Shown piece by piece: positions 1-9,197 of a stretch of 64,000 nt of DNA. Origin of the DNA: Rickettsia endosymbiont of Lasioglossum villosulum (GTDB lineage Bacteria; Pseudomonadota; Alphaproteobacteria; Rickettsiales; Rickettsiaceae); assembly GCF_964026455.1 (NCBI RefSeq), contig NZ_OZ032152.1, forward strand, positions 930,001 through 994,000, given 5' to 3'. Position 1 is the stretch's first letter. Each line of letters starts with the position of its first letter. The position numbers and the translations under genes were made by a program. A model generated the notes under the pieces. That model saw nothing but the letters and a program-made list of their open reading frames with translations, did not search any database and had not been told where the DNA came from.

Positions 1-146
1 ATTTATTTATTTCATATTTTAAACGAAAGTTTAATATTAAGGATAGCGGCGATATTATACCTGGTCATGGGGGAGTGTTAGATAGATTTGACAGTATAAT
101 TTTAACTGCCCCAATATTATTTTTTATAAATGGATTATATTTATGA
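1..146 (+). CDS. cdsA: Phosphatidate cytidylyltransferase, C-terminal end (partial)
   Basis: The window opens inside a gene whose reading frame runs from base 3 to the TGA at 144-146. The 47 visible residues include [18 protein letters not shown] followed by VLDRFDS, which is the cytidylyltransferase signature found near the C-terminus of CdsA. The enzyme makes CDP-diacylglycerol from phosphatidic acid and CTP in the inner membrane, the branch point for phospholipids. A final hydrophobic stretch fits the last membrane helix. The stop overlaps the next start as ATGA, so the downstream gene is probably translationally coupled. The start of the gene lies outside the window. Confidence 0.9.
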   Translation, partial: LFISYFKRKFNIKDSGDIIPGHGGVLDRFDSIILTAPILFFINGLYL

Positions 147-469
147 GTATTTTTAATTCAATACTTTCAAATAATCATACAAAAAAAATAATTTTAAATA
201 TTTTTCTAGCATTGCTGCTAGGATATTTTGTTTTTCACTGCATTTACGGCAATAAAGGAGTTATTGCATATTTAAAAGTAAATAGACAACTTGAAAAAGC
301 CTATGATGAATTGAAATTATTGCGAGCTGAACGAGTAGAGCTTGAACATAATGTTAAATTACTTAGAACCGAATCGTTAGATAAGGATATGCTAGATGAA
401 CAAGCACGCAAAGTTTTAGGTATAGCAGCTCCAAGCGAACAAGTTTTTAACACCAATAGCAAACCATAG
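143..469 (+). CDS. Septum formation initiator (FtsB/DivIC) family protein
   Basis: A 108-residue protein with one membrane segment (about residues 16-36) followed by a charged heptad-like region (about 47-78), the layout of FtsB/DivIC division proteins, which bridge the inner membrane and periplasm in the FtsQLB complex. Family membership is inferred from size, topology and position, since the family has little sequence conservation. The ATG overlaps the cdsA stop by 4 bases (ATGA). The C-terminal part has a short polar tail. The link to septation is family knowledge, not shown by a catalytic motif. Confidence 0.7.
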   Translation: MSIFNSILSNNHTKKIILNIFLALLLGYFVFHCIYGNKGVIAYLKVNRQLEKAYDELKLLRAERVELEHNVKLLRTESLDKDMLDEQARKVLGIAAPSEQVFNTNSKP

Positions 470-508
470 GCTCATCACAGAAATTAAAATTTAACTGAAG
501 AATATATT

Positions 509-1120
509 ATGACTATTACGCTTTACCAAAACGATTTACCAGATGATTTTGAACTTGAAGGTGATTTAGCAATAGATACCGAAACGATGGGATTAAATTT
601 ATATAGAGATAAACTTTGTCTATTGCAGTTTAGTAACGGAAATGGTGATGCTCACCTTGTGCATTTTCTAGATCAAAACTATAATGCTCCTAACCTAAAA
701 AATTTACTAAGTGATAAAGAACGTTGCAAGATATTTCATTTCGCAAGGTTTGATTTAGCAGCGATAAAAAAATATTTGGGAGTTGATTTAGAGAATATCT
801 TTTGTACTAAAATATCTTCAAAGCTAGTTAGAACTTATACTGAAAGCCATGGGCTTAAGGATATATGTAGAGAATTGTTAGGAGTAAATATTTCCAAACA
901 ACAACAATCTTCTTATTGGGGTGCTGATAATCTATCTTCTGACCAACAAGAATATGCTGCTAAAGATGTGCTTTATTTGCATAAGTTAAGAGAGCATTTA
1001 ATAGCAATGTTAGTTAAAGAAAATAGATTTGAACTTGCTCAAGACATCTTTAAATTTCTACCAACCAGAGCCAATTTAGATTTAGTCGGCTGGGATGAAG
1101 TTGATATCTTTACGCATTGA
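509..1120 (+). CDS. rnd: Ribonuclease D-like 3'-5' exonuclease
   Basis: A 203-residue DEDD-family exonuclease. The three catalytic motifs are visible: Exo I DTET with Asp23 and Glu25, Exo II HFARFD with Asp82, and Exo III YAAKD with Tyr149 and Asp153 (DEDDy type). Such enzymes trim the 3' ends of tRNA precursors and other small RNAs in the cytoplasm. The protein is only about half the length of E. coli RNase D because the C-terminal HRDC domains are absent; short exonuclease-only versions are common in alphaproteobacteria. The gene follows the FtsB-like gene with a 39-base gap and may share its transcript. Confidence 0.88.
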   Translation: MTITLYQNDLPDDFELEGDLAIDTETMGLNLYRDKLCLLQFSNGNGDAHLVHFLDQNYNAPNLKNLLSDKERCKIFHFARFDLAAIKKYLGVDLENIFCTKISSKLVRTYTESHGLKDICRELLGVNISKQQQSSYWGADNLSSDQQEYAAKDVLYLHKLREHLIAMLVKENRFELAQDIFKFLPTRANLDLVGWDEVDIFTH

Positions 1121-1140
1121 ATTTTTTGATGCTATAAAAC

Positions 1141-1257
1141 GTTATTGCGAGGAGAAACTGGTCTTGTTGCATGGCTCCGATGTCATCCCCGCTTAAGGCT
1201 TGCTTGCGGGGATCATTTCCCCCTGTCACCCCCGTGGCTTGGGAACTAGGTCCAGCT
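1141..1257. repeat. Degenerate composite palindromic repeat (RPE debris)
   Basis: The gap between rnd and the symporter holds pieces of the repeats seen elsewhere in the window: a truncated TTATTGCGAGGAG end, the phrase TTGTTGCATGGCT (also at about 41861), and a hairpin built on TCATCCCCGC / GCGGGGAT. The right-hand counterpart of the first piece is missing, so I read this as decayed, partly overlapping elements. The remaining bases up to 1367 are AT-rich with nothing recognisable. Confidence 0.6.
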
Positions 1258-1367
1258 AAAAAATATTAATATCTATTAATTAGTTAATAATTGTTAATGA
1301 GTTTTTTATTCTTATGTTGTGATAAATAAGATATATTAATAATTCATTTTAATTCAGAAATCTTATA

Positions 1368-2747
1368 ATGCTTAAAATACCTATCGATAATATTATCATA
1401 TTCTTATATCTGATATCAATTTTAGCCGTAGGTGTTTATTACCGAGCTAAAAACAGTAGCTTTAAAAATTATGCCAATGTAGAGAGTAAGGTTCAGAATA
1501 GCAAACTGCTATTAATAGCTACTATATTTGCAAGTTCTGTAGGAGGAGCTACTACTTTTGGTATTACAGAAAAAACTTTTTTAGGACATGCATATTATGC
1601 TTACGCTTTAATACTTACTATCCCGATAGATATCATAATCGCTATTTATGTAGTGCCACTAATTGCAAAACATCATGGGGCAGAAAGCATAGGCGATATA
1701 ATGAGTATATATTATGGCAATCTAGGTCGCTTTATTGGCGGGGTTAGCTCTGTAATTGTATCGGTTGGATTTTTAGCAGCTCAAATAAGCGTCAGCGGTT
1801 ATATTTTTCAATATATCTTAGAAATAAATTATATTGAGGGAGTAATTTTAAGCTATAGTATAGTACTTATATACACTACAATAGGTGGGCTGCAATCTAT
1901 TGTTTTTACTAATTTACTGCAATTTTTTGCTATGATAATTGCGATACCTGTTGTCACTTTTATAGGACTAAACAAAATTGGTTCTATAAATCCTATAGGC
2001 GATTTGATTGTTGAAACTAATCCATCTAACTTATTTTCTTATATAATCGCTGCTGCTTTAAGCTTTAGCGTAATGAATCTATACCCTACCTTTATTCAAA
2101 GAGCTTTGATTAATAAAAACCCTACTCAAACGACTAAAGCAATATATACAAAATCGGTTATATATTTATTCTTTTTAATTTGTGTTACTTTAAACGGATT
2201 AATTGCTTATAAACTTTATCCAGAGCAACCATCAAGCTTAGTATTACCTTATCTGATCAATCAAATAATCCCGCCTTTAATTCAAGGCTTAGTCATAAGC
2301 GGGCTGCTTGCTGCTGTTATGTCTACTGCCGACTCTGACTTAAACGTTACTTCCATAGCTATTGTTAAAGACATAATTAACCCAATTCTAAAGGTAAAAA
2401 ATGAGCAAAAACTATTATTAATTGCCCGAATTATTAACGTAGCAACAGGAAGCCTTGCTATAATTGCTGCCTTAAAATTCAGTAACGTAATAGATTTAGT
2501 AGTATTTTTTACTGGCTTTTGGGGACCTGTAATATTAGTACCGCTAGTAACAACGCTTTTTAGCATTAGAGTACCAACACAAATAATGGTTTTATCATCA
2601 ATAAGCGGAGCAGCAACTTTTCTATTTTGGGAACATTATTCCTTATCTCTACAATATTTTAACCTCAGGGGAGTATTTATAGGAACGATGGTAAGCTGTT
2701 TTATATTTATGTTAGGTATAGTGACAAATAAGATTAATAGGAGGTAA
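1368..2747 (+). CDS. Sodium:solute symporter family (SSF) transporter
   Basis: A 459-residue polytopic membrane protein with about 12-13 hydrophobic helices. It has the SSF layout: an early FASSVGGATTFGITEK segment in helix 2, a mid-protein YTTIGGLQSIVFTNLLQ region, and GLLAAVMSTADSDLN, which matches the Na+-site region of the PutP/PanF family. It would import a small solute (amino acid, pantothenate or similar) using the sodium gradient; the substrate cannot be read from sequence. The 3' end overlaps the convergent Fic gene by 14 bases. No frame damage is visible. Confidence 0.82.
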   Translation: MLKIPIDNIIIFLYLISILAVGVYYRAKNSSFKNYANVESKVQNSKLLLIATIFASSVGGATTFGITEKTFLGHAYYAYALILTIPIDIIIAIYVVPLIAKHHGAESIGDIMSIYYGNLGRFIGGVSSVIVSVGFLAAQISVSGYIFQYILEINYIEGVILSYSIVLIYTTIGGLQSIVFTNLLQFFAMIIAIPVVTFIGLNKIGSINPIGDLIVETNPSNLFSYIIAAALSFSVMNLYPTFIQRALINKNPTQTTKAIYTKSVIYLFFLICVTLNGLIAYKLYPEQPSSLVLPYLINQIIPPLIQGLVISGLLAAVMSTADSDLNVTSIAIVKDIINPILKVKNEQKLLLIARIINVATGSLAIIAALKFSNVIDLVVFFTGFWGPVILVPLVTTLFSIRVPTQIMVLSSISGAATFLFWEHYSLSLQYFNLRGVFIGTMVSCFIFMLGIVTNKINRR

Positions 2748-3888
2748 TAGTAAAAGGCTCAGCACCCTCTTCAAGAATATTTAAATATTTACGATACACG
2801 TATATTTTGTCGCGTTTTTTACCGCTTATTTCTTCTAAAATATTAAGTTTTCTCATTAATTCAAGAGCATGCCTTGCCGTAGGTGCAGTTATATCTAGCC
2901 CCTTAGCAAGCATAGATACATTTACTTGCGGCAATAATTTCATATATTCTAAAACTTGCTTACAAACAAATCTTGCTCGCCCTGCTTTTTCTATCTGGGT
3001 AATATCTTCTTCAAATAATTGATTAATAAGATTGGTTGTTTGGATTGCCTGCATTGCAGATTTATGAATGCCTTCTAAAAAAAACTCCAGCCAAGTTTCC
3101 CAATTACCATGGATCCTGACTTCTTGAAGTAGCTCATAATAAATATGACGATTTTGTTTTAAGTAAAGGCTCAAATATAGAATTGGGGCATTAAGTATTT
3201 CATTATGACAAAGCAACAATGTAATTAGTAATCGTCCTAAACGTCCATTACCATCTAAAAATGGATGAATTGTTTCAAATTGAACATGAGCAATACCGGC
3301 TTTAATAAGAACCGGCAGGCTATTATCATGCAAAAAATTTTCAAAATGAGACAGGCAATCATTTAAATAATTTACAGGAGGAGGAACAAATAACGCATTG
3401 CCTGGTCTTGTGCCACCAATCCAGTTCTGAGAACGCATAAATTCTCCTGGCAATTTTTTAGAGCCACGCCCTCCAGAAAGTAATATATTATGGATTTCCC
3501 GCAATAATCTTAAGGAAAAAGGAAAACCATCTTTTAACCTTTCTAAACCATACATTATAGCTTTTACATAATTAGATACTTCTTCCACATCTTCTATGGA
3601 TATTTCAGGTTTTTGATTATGCTCAAATAACATTAAGTCTGAAAAAGAGCTTTGTGTACCTTCAATTTGGCTTGAGAGCAATGCTTCCTTGCGGACATAC
3701 ATATAAATAAATAACGAAGTATTAGGGATAGATTTACAGGTTATGTTTAACTCTGCAAGTGCTAAGGTAGCTTTTTCAAGGTGAGTATATAATTTTACTA
3801 AATCTATAGGAGGTTCAGGTGGTATATAAGCCTTATATGACTCACCTGATACTTTTTGAATGATGTATTTACCTATGCGTTTATTCAT
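2734..3888 (-). CDS. Fic family protein with C-terminal winged helix (Fic 1)
   Basis: A 384-residue Fic enzyme. The active-site motif HPFLDGNGRLGR lies at residues 208-219 and a complete inhibitory helix motif, SSQIEGT, at 72-78, so this is an N-terminally self-inhibited (class II) Fic. Fic domains transfer AMP or related groups to hydroxyls of target proteins. An N-terminal Fic_N-like region precedes the core. The last 80 or so residues (KLLPQVNVSMLAKGLDITA onward) look like a winged helix-turn-helix, as in other Fic-wHTH proteins. A perfect 13-bp inverted repeat sits 5 bases before the ATG and contains the likely ribosome-binding site. The target is unknown; it could act inside the bacterium rather than on the host. 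Confidence 0.88.
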   Translation of the reverse strand: MNKRIGKYIIQKVSGESYKAYIPPEPPIDLVKLYTHLEKATLALAELNITCKSIPNTSLFIYMYVRKEALLSSQIEGTQSSFSDLMLFEHNQKPEISIEDVEEVSNYVKAIMYGLERLKDGFPFSLRLLREIHNILLSGGRGSKKLPGEFMRSQNWIGGTRPGNALFVPPPVNYLNDCLSHFENFLHDNSLPVLIKAGIAHVQFETIHPFLDGNGRLGRLLITLLLCHNEILNAPILYLSLYLKQNRHIYYELLQEVRIHGNWETWLEFFLEGIHKSAMQAIQTTNLINQLFEEDITQIEKAGRARFVCKQVLEYMKLLPQVNVSMLAKGLDITAPTARHALELMRKLNILEEISGKKRDKIYVYRKYLNILEEGAEPFTITSY

Positions 3889-3893
3889 ATTCT

Positions 3894-3927
3894 ATCCTTT
3901 CTTAAGAGATATACCTTAAGAAAGGAT
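3894..3927. promoter_or_regulatory. Perfect 13-bp inverted repeat in the Fic 1 leader
   Basis: ATCCTTTCTTAAG and its exact reverse complement CTTAAGAAAGGAT flank an 8-base spacer. The arm nearest the gene supplies AAAGGAT, the only good Shine-Dalgarno candidate, 6-7 bases before the Fic 1 ATG. A weaker related palindrome (ATCTTT...AAAGAT) lies at 3935-3953, upstream of it for this minus-strand gene. This could be an operator or an RNA hairpin that hides the ribosome-binding site. The repeat is seen directly; its role is inferred. Confidence 0.6.
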
Positions 3928-4049
3928 AACTTATTATCTTTTCTTAGTAAAGATTAAAAAGAAAAGTTTTTGAATAATACAAATAAAGAATAATATATAG
4001 ATGAAGATACTTCTTCTTAATTTAGGCACACAATAAAGTTAATCTTACT

Positions 4050-5144
4050 CTAATTTTCTAAATTAATATAATACCTTGTAGCTTTAAGTTCGCCGGTTTT
4101 AATAAATGCCTGCATCTCTACCAATTCTTGTAGATCTCTTGTAGCAGTGGCTTTAGAGGTTTTGGTGATGTTTAGATAATTTTTAGCACTCAAACCACCT
4201 TTAAAGCCCTCTACCCCCTCTTCAAAAATTCTTTTAATTACTTTTTCCTGTCTTGTGTTTAATGCATTCTTAAATTTATCATAAAATTTTGTTTTATTTA
4301 TTAAAAACTCAATATTAAGTAAAGTATAATCCTGAGCTTTAATTATCGTTTTAACAAAGTATAATATCCAGTCAGTAATTTCTAAACTTTTATTGTTATT
4401 TTCTAGATCATTATAATATAACTTTTTTTCCTGATTTATTACGTGAGACAAAGCTATTAATATTGGTTTTCCTATATTTTGACATAGCATTTTTATAGTG
4501 ATAACTCTACCTATTCTTCCATTACCATCTTCAAACGGATGTATAGACTCAAAATAAAGATGGGCAATAGCAGCTTTAGTAAGTGGAGTAATAGAATCCG
4601 TAATATTATTATACCATTCTATAAATCTATCCATTTCTTTTGGTACAATATCAGATGGCGGTGCTTCAAAATGTACTATTGGCTCATAATATTTGCCTGA
4701 AACTACCTGCATTGGCTCTAGGTGGATGCGATATTTTCCTATAGCATCTAAATCTTTTCTACCGTTCATTAACATTTCATGCCAACGAAATAAACAGTCA
4801 TGGTTTAAAGGCTGATCATATGAATAATACATATCGGCAAGCAATTCTGAGATACCATTTTCCGCAGGCGAAGCTTTTCTATTATCCCTTGCTATATTAA
4901 AATAACGCTTTATAGAGGATTGCAAGCTGTCTCTATTTAAATATTCACCCTCAATTTCAGAACTATTTAACGCTTCATCACTTGCAAGCATAACAACTAA
5001 ATTATCTTTATCTGATTTCGAAAGATGTTTAGTTGCCCCTAAAAGAACACCGCTATTATTGATAAAACGTTTTTCCAAATCAGAAATATTTTTCTGATCA
5101 TATTTAAAATTAGACCAATCTTTATGCTGCCAATTCCATATCAT
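4050..5144 (-). CDS. Fic family protein with DUF4172-type N-terminus (Fic 2)
   Basis: A 364-residue Fic protein, only distantly related to Fic 1. It has the motif HPFEDGNGRIGR at 202-213 and the inhibitory motif SSEIEGE at 61-67. The N-terminus begins IWNWQHKDWSNFKYD, typical of the DUF4172 domain fused to Fic. The C-terminus (KTSKATATRDLQELVEMQ, then KATRYYINL) reads as a winged helix. The biochemical activity is expected to be protein AMPylation or de-AMPylation; targets are unknown. The same orientation as Fic 1, with a 161-base gap carrying Fic 1's own leader, suggests separate control. An inverted repeat lies upstream (5158-5202). Confidence 0.87.
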   Translation of the reverse strand: MIWNWQHKDWSNFKYDQKNISDLEKRFINNSGVLLGATKHLSKSDKDNLVVMLASDEALNSSEIEGEYLNRDSLQSSIKRYFNIARDNRKASPAENGISELLADMYYSYDQPLNHDCLFRWHEMLMNGRKDLDAIGKYRIHLEPMQVVSGKYYEPIVHFEAPPSDIVPKEMDRFIEWYNNITDSITPLTKAAIAHLYFESIHPFEDGNGRIGRVITIKMLCQNIGKPILIALSHVINQEKKLYYNDLENNNKSLEITDWILYFVKTIIKAQDYTLLNIEFLINKTKFYDKFKNALNTRQEKVIKRIFEEGVEGFKGGLSAKNYLNITKTSKATATRDLQELVEMQAFIKTGELKATRYYINLEN

Positions 5145-5157
5145 GAGCTATAAATAT

Positions 5158-5202
5158 TTATTTTATAACTCATATTATAGCATATTTTGAGTTATAAAAT
5201 AA
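5158..5202. promoter_or_regulatory. Perfect 15-bp inverted repeat upstream of Fic 2
   Basis: TTATTTTATAACTCA (5158-5172) and its exact reverse complement TGAGTTATAAAATAA (5188-5202) are separated by 15 bases and begin 14 bases upstream of the Fic 2 start. A third, degenerate half-site, TGAGCTATAAATA, overlaps the start codon at 5143-5155. Two spaced copies plus one more half-site look more like a protein operator than a terminator, since no T-run follows. The role is inferred. Confidence 0.55.
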
Positions 5203-5256
5203 GTTTTTATTACTCAGATAGCGTATTTTTAAAATATTAAACTTCTACGATCATAT

Positions 5257-5526
5257 TTAAATAGATTCATTATCTGAACTAATCTCATCACCTGATAATA
5301 CAACTTCTATATCTTCATCATTTTTAAATACTTTATTAAGATCAGTTATTTCAGCACTGCTGCGTGCTCCTAATACTAATTTATTGACTTTATTTAGACT
5401 TTTAAATACAACTTTTGTATCAGATGCAATTGTTATCATTCCACTAAACGTTTCTGAAAAATTACTTTCAAAATAATTTGTTGTGCCGGAATTAAGTTTT
5501 GTACTTTCAATTTTTTGATCACGCAT
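5257..5526 (-). CDS. Small hypothetical protein
   Basis: An 89-residue open frame that I do not recognise. It is supported by a good ribosome-binding site (AAGAGGAAA) ending 3 bases before the ATG, and by lying on the same strand just upstream of the Fic 2 gene. Composition is polar and Ser/Asn-rich with no signal peptide or membrane helix, and the C-terminus is acidic (VVLSGDEISSDNESI). The middle (VVFKSLNKVNKLVLGARSS) resembles a single beta-strand repeat, but too little is present to assign a family. Confidence 0.5.
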   Translation of the reverse strand: MRDQKIESTKLNSGTTNYFESNFSETFSGMITIASDTKVVFKSLNKVNKLVLGARSSAEITDLNKVFKNDEDIEVVLSGDEISSDNESI

Positions 5527-5678
5527 ATTTTCCTCTTTAAGTTAATTTAGTCTTATATAAATTATTACTACAATAAGTTATATAATATTTCAATCAAAAA
5601 ATTTTATTAAATTTTTCATTTAACACTTTACTCAACTTATAATTGTTATTATAATGCATTTTTTAAATTTAAGCGGCT

Positions 5679-6590
5679 ATGATATTAAGGCTATATTGCT
5701 GCCTCATATTTATTATAATTGTTTTTGATATTAACACGGCACATGCTTCCGCATGGCTGTTAGAGCAAGGTAGATATAGATATATTGTAGGAGGAAATAA
5801 AACTAATAAAATCTCAAAAACAGAAAAAAAGCAAAGAGAGGAAACTGTTTTACATATAAACAATAGAATAATATATCTTAGGCAACATCTTGAAGAAGTA
5901 AAAAATCAACCTAATCTTCAAGCAAAAATTCTACGGCAAATAAAAAAATTAGAGCAGAAAATACTGAAGTTATTATCCTATCAGGATGAGCAGTTTGCAA
6001 ATATCTGTATAGAGTATGGCATAACCGATAACCAAAATATAGGTATGAATTTCTTACATAAAAACGATAAATTTATAAATAAAAAAAATACAAGCCTAGA
6101 AGCTGCTATTTATTACAAGTTTAAATTATTTGGTGATCATGATTTTGTTATTTCAGCTCAACCTAAAATCCTGATGGTTAGTAATAAAAAGCAGAAAGAG
6201 AGTTTTTTAGGAGAAATATCTTTATTAACAGGAATGTCTAAAAATATCCATTCCGTTACTATATTTAGCCAAAATGCAATTAGCTTTGGACATTCTATAA
6301 ATAATACTGGTTATAAGAAGATGTATTATAATTTCTCTATTTGTGAGGGCATTAAATTTAGCAACGGAATAATGCTTACAAGTTTTACAAAATATCACAC
6401 TAGAAAAAATTACGGCTCTATATATGATAACTCTGTTTATGAGCAATTAGGGGTTGCAAAAATAATTAACTTTGGAAAAGAAAACAAAAGTTCATTAACA
6501 ACTCAAATAGGTTATTTTTGGGATCGCAGCCTTTCAAACAAAAAATATAAAATATCAGGTATAAGCTTTTCAGCATGGTTAGATGTATAG
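5679..6590 (+). CDS. Exported, probable outer-membrane beta-rich protein, unknown function
   Basis: A 303-residue protein with a clear signal peptide (hydrophobic residues 3-17, likely cleavage after AHASA at about 25). Residues 47-105 are rich in Lys, Glu and Leu and look like a coiled coil. From about 107 onward the sequence alternates polar and apolar residues in beta-strand fashion (for example HDFVISAQPKILMVSN) and ends in FSAWLDV, so an outer-membrane barrel is plausible. Its stop overlaps the start of the next frame by 16 bases, suggesting an operon with the glycosyltransferase. I do not recognise a named family. Confidence 0.6.
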   Translation: MILRLYCCLIFIIIVFDINTAHASAWLLEQGRYRYIVGGNKTNKISKTEKKQREETVLHINNRIIYLRQHLEEVKNQPNLQAKILRQIKKLEQKILKLLSYQDEQFANICIEYGITDNQNIGMNFLHKNDKFINKKNTSLEAAIYYKFKLFGDHDFVISAQPKILMVSNKKQKESFLGEISLLTGMSKNIHSVTIFSQNAISFGHSINNTGYKKMYYNFSICEGIKFSNGIMLTSFTKYHTRKNYGSIYDNSVYEQLGVAKIINFGKENKSSLTTQIGYFWDRSLSNKKYKISGISFSAWLDV

Positions 6591-8296
6591 ATGAAGATAA
6601 AATTTTGCAACTAATTAAAGATAGAAAGCAGTTAGCTGACTTAAATACTATTATCAAAAAGGATGTAATCGACAATGAATTAATAATTGATATGCTTTAT
6701 GAAAATAAGATACTACCAATAATAAATAATATTTCTTCTATTAAAATTTATAATTATTCTAATGCTCAAGAATATGTAATGCAGGGATATTTTGTTTATG
6801 AAGATAAAGCAGGAAATAAAATTACTGCCATAAATAATTTAAAATTATTATTTGATGAAAAGAATAACTTTTCTTCTATAGCCCTAATCAAGAAATATTA
6901 TTTTTATAAGTCATTAGAGCAGAACTTTGCTCACTTAAATAGTATTAAAGCTAAATATGATCTTAAATTTAAAGTTGGAACAATTACTGCTAAAAATATT
7001 AATTATGCAAATAAGGTAATAATATTTTTTGTTGTGTTTATAGTAATATTAATTTATTTGCCGGTTTTATTTCATATTACTAATAATATAAGCTACTTTG
7101 TACAAAATGTTTTAAAATCGCTCTTATTTGTAAAAGCAACCAGAGACTATAAGCCATTAGAAATAAAACAGACGTGAAACAGTATAGAAGAGCTACCGAT
7201 TTATACAATTTTAGTGCCATTATATAAAGAGTTAAGCAAATTAAGATCAATAATCAAAAATATTTCATTAATTAATTACCCTGATAGTAAACTAGATGTC
7301 AAAATAATTATCGAAGATGATGATTATTTAATGATTAAAGAAATGGCATTATATAATTTACCTGCATATTTTCACGTGATACTAGTACCCCAAAGCTTCC
7401 CCAAAACTAAACCAAAAGCCCTTAATTATGCTTTAGAATATTCACGAGGTGAATATGTAGTTGTTTACGATGCTGAAGATAAACCTGAACCAGATCAACT
7501 ACTTAAGGCTTTAGCAATGTTTAAGAGTTTAGCACCCGATTTTATTTGTCTGCAAGCCAAGCTCAATTTTTATAATAAAAACGAAAATGTTTTAACTAAA
7601 ATGTTTAATCTAGAATATAGCTTATGGTTTGAATATATTTTAAAAGGGTTAAGTTTGCTCAAGCTCCCTACCCCACTTGGCGGTACGAGCAATCATTTTA
7701 AAGCAGATATATTACGTAGGTTGGGTGGCTGGGATGCTCATAACGTAACCGAAGATGCTGAAATTGGGTTAAGAATTTACTCGCAAAATTATAAGGTAGC
7801 CATTCTTGACTCATATACTTTAGAAGAAGCACCAAATAGTTTAGGTAATTGGTTAAATCAAAGATCACGTTGGATCAAAGGTTTTTTGCAAACATTTTTT
7901 GTGTTTATAGCACAAAAAGATAAGTATAAAAAACTTACTTTGTTACAAATGATAACTATTTATATTTTCATTGGGCTATCAACTTATAATTTCTGGTGCT
8001 TACCTTTTATAATATTTTCCATTATTATAAATAAAAACCCTATAATTGATTATGTATGGCTGGTTAATAGTATTTTTTCCCTCTTATATTTATACGGAAC
8101 TGTTATTTATATATTAAAAAATTCTTTAAAATTTGGAAAAATAAAGTTTCAGGATTTAATAGCGTTAGTTTTGTGGGCTGGCTATTTCATATTACATACT
8201 ATAGCCTCATATAAAGCAGTTTTTGAAATTATCTTCTGTCCGTTTAAATGGAATAAAACAAAACATGGCGTTAGTTTAGAAGATTTTGAGGAATAA
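6575..8296 (+). pseudogene. Family 2 glycosyltransferase split by an in-frame TGA
   Basis: Two open frames, 6575-7177 and 7214-8296, lie in the same reading frame and are separated only by TGA at 7175-7177; translation after the stop continues NSIEELPIYTILVPLYKE, the usual first strand of a GT2 domain. The first part (200 residues) looks like a GspE-N-type domain plus a membrane helix (about 149-168). The second part has the GT2 features YDAED (DxD-like), GGTSNHF, TEDAE and QRSRW, the last typical of processive synthases, followed by membrane helices. A GTG at 7214 could start the second part, but it would lose the first beta-strand. I read this as one recently inactivated polysaccharide synthase co-transcribed with the upstream outer-membrane protein. 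Confidence 0.75.
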
Positions 8297-8469
8297 GTTT
8301 ATTGTATTATTAATTATTTTAAAGAAATAAGATGGGAATTAATTACCTCAAAAACAACCTCAAAATGTAATAATATATACTCTTTTAGATTCTCTCAAAA
8401 ATATCGTGGCACTGTATCGCAAATACTTTAAAATTTGGAAGTCAAATAAGCGCTTTCCCCCACAGACTC

Positions 8470-8826
8470 TTATATTTTAACTCCTATAACTTCTAATACT
8501 GCTTTATAAATTATTTGCATAGTGGTAGGATTACAACTAGTTAGAGGTCCTAAAATTAAACGTTTATTATCTATGCTACGTATTTGGTCTATTAACAGGT
8601 CCGAATCTTTTTCTAATTTATTATGAGCTTTAATACGGATTCGTAAAGGAAAAGCATCATCTATCAAATTAGTTGTCAAGGGGATGATTAAAGTAGACGG
8701 ATGACTCGCATCTAATAATACTTGATCTTGAATAATTAGTACAGGTCTCGTTTTGCCAGGCTCACTACCAACTTTAGGATTCAAATCGGCAAGCCAAATT
8801 TCTCCGAGATTAATTTTCAGGGTCAT
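8470..8826 (-). CDS. MazF/PemK-type endoribonuclease toxin
   Basis: A 118-residue protein beginning MTLKINLGEIWLADLNP, with the PemK/MazF core EPGKTRPVLIIQ and IIPLTTN and the distal LLIDQIRSIDNKRL segment. MazF toxins cleave mRNA at short specific sequences and slow growth when the antitoxin is lost. I start at the ATG at 8826; an in-frame TTG two codons earlier is less likely. The gene overlaps the antitoxin by 17 bases, the usual coupled arrangement. All conserved segments are present, so it may be active. Confidence 0.88.
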   Translation of the reverse strand: MTLKINLGEIWLADLNPKVGSEPGKTRPVLIIQDQVLLDASHPSTLIIPLTTNLIDDAFPLRIRIKAHNKLEKDSDLLIDQIRSIDNKRLILGPLTSCNPTTMQIIYKAVLEVIGVKI

Positions 8827-9046
8827 GTTCAATATTAGAAAATTCAGAATTTATTTTTATACTTTCTGTGCGAGTACGCATACTAGCTGCAAATAACTTC
8901 TCTTGCCGTTCTTGCTCATATAAGCTTTTATTCATGTTTTCAATAGATTTTCTAATATACTGACTACGTGAAATATGAAGTTTTCTAGCCCTCTTAGTTA
9001 CTTCTTCTGCTAAGTCATCGGGTAATCTTACAGTAAGTGCGGACAT
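8810..9046 (-). CDS. Ribbon-helix-helix antitoxin (CopG/Arc type)
   Basis: A 78-residue protein starting MSALTVRLPDDLAEEVTKRA, the canonical beta-strand and first helix of a ribbon-helix-helix DNA-binding domain, then HISRSQYIRKSIE as the second helix. The charged C-terminus should wrap the MazF toxin encoded just downstream. The open frame reaches 20 codons further upstream, but that extension is hydrophobic and not part of the fold, so I place the start at 9046. Such antitoxins normally repress their own operon by binding near the promoter. Confidence 0.85.
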   Translation of the reverse strand: MSALTVRLPDDLAEEVTKRARKLHISRSQYIRKSIENMNKSLYEQERQEKLFAASMRTRTESIKINSEFSNIEHDPEN

Positions 9047-9197
9047 ATGATATGCTTTAAGTATTACAATTATAGTTACATTAATATAATATAATTTGTA
9101 ATACAATTTATGTCAAGTCATCCTTTTTATTAATCCCCTATTAGTTGCTTAAGCAAACTATTATATACTCTCTGCAAATAACCGATATAGGGAATAT

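Noticed and set aside
7175..7177. TGA in the glycosyltransferase as a selenocysteine codon
   Set aside because: It lies in a linker with no catalytic cysteine expected, no SECIS-like hairpin was seen, and selenocysteine is not known in Rickettsia.
9047..9106. Extra 20 residues at the start of the antitoxin
   Set aside because: The stretch is hydrophobic and not part of the ribbon-helix-helix fold; the internal ATG fits the domain exactly.
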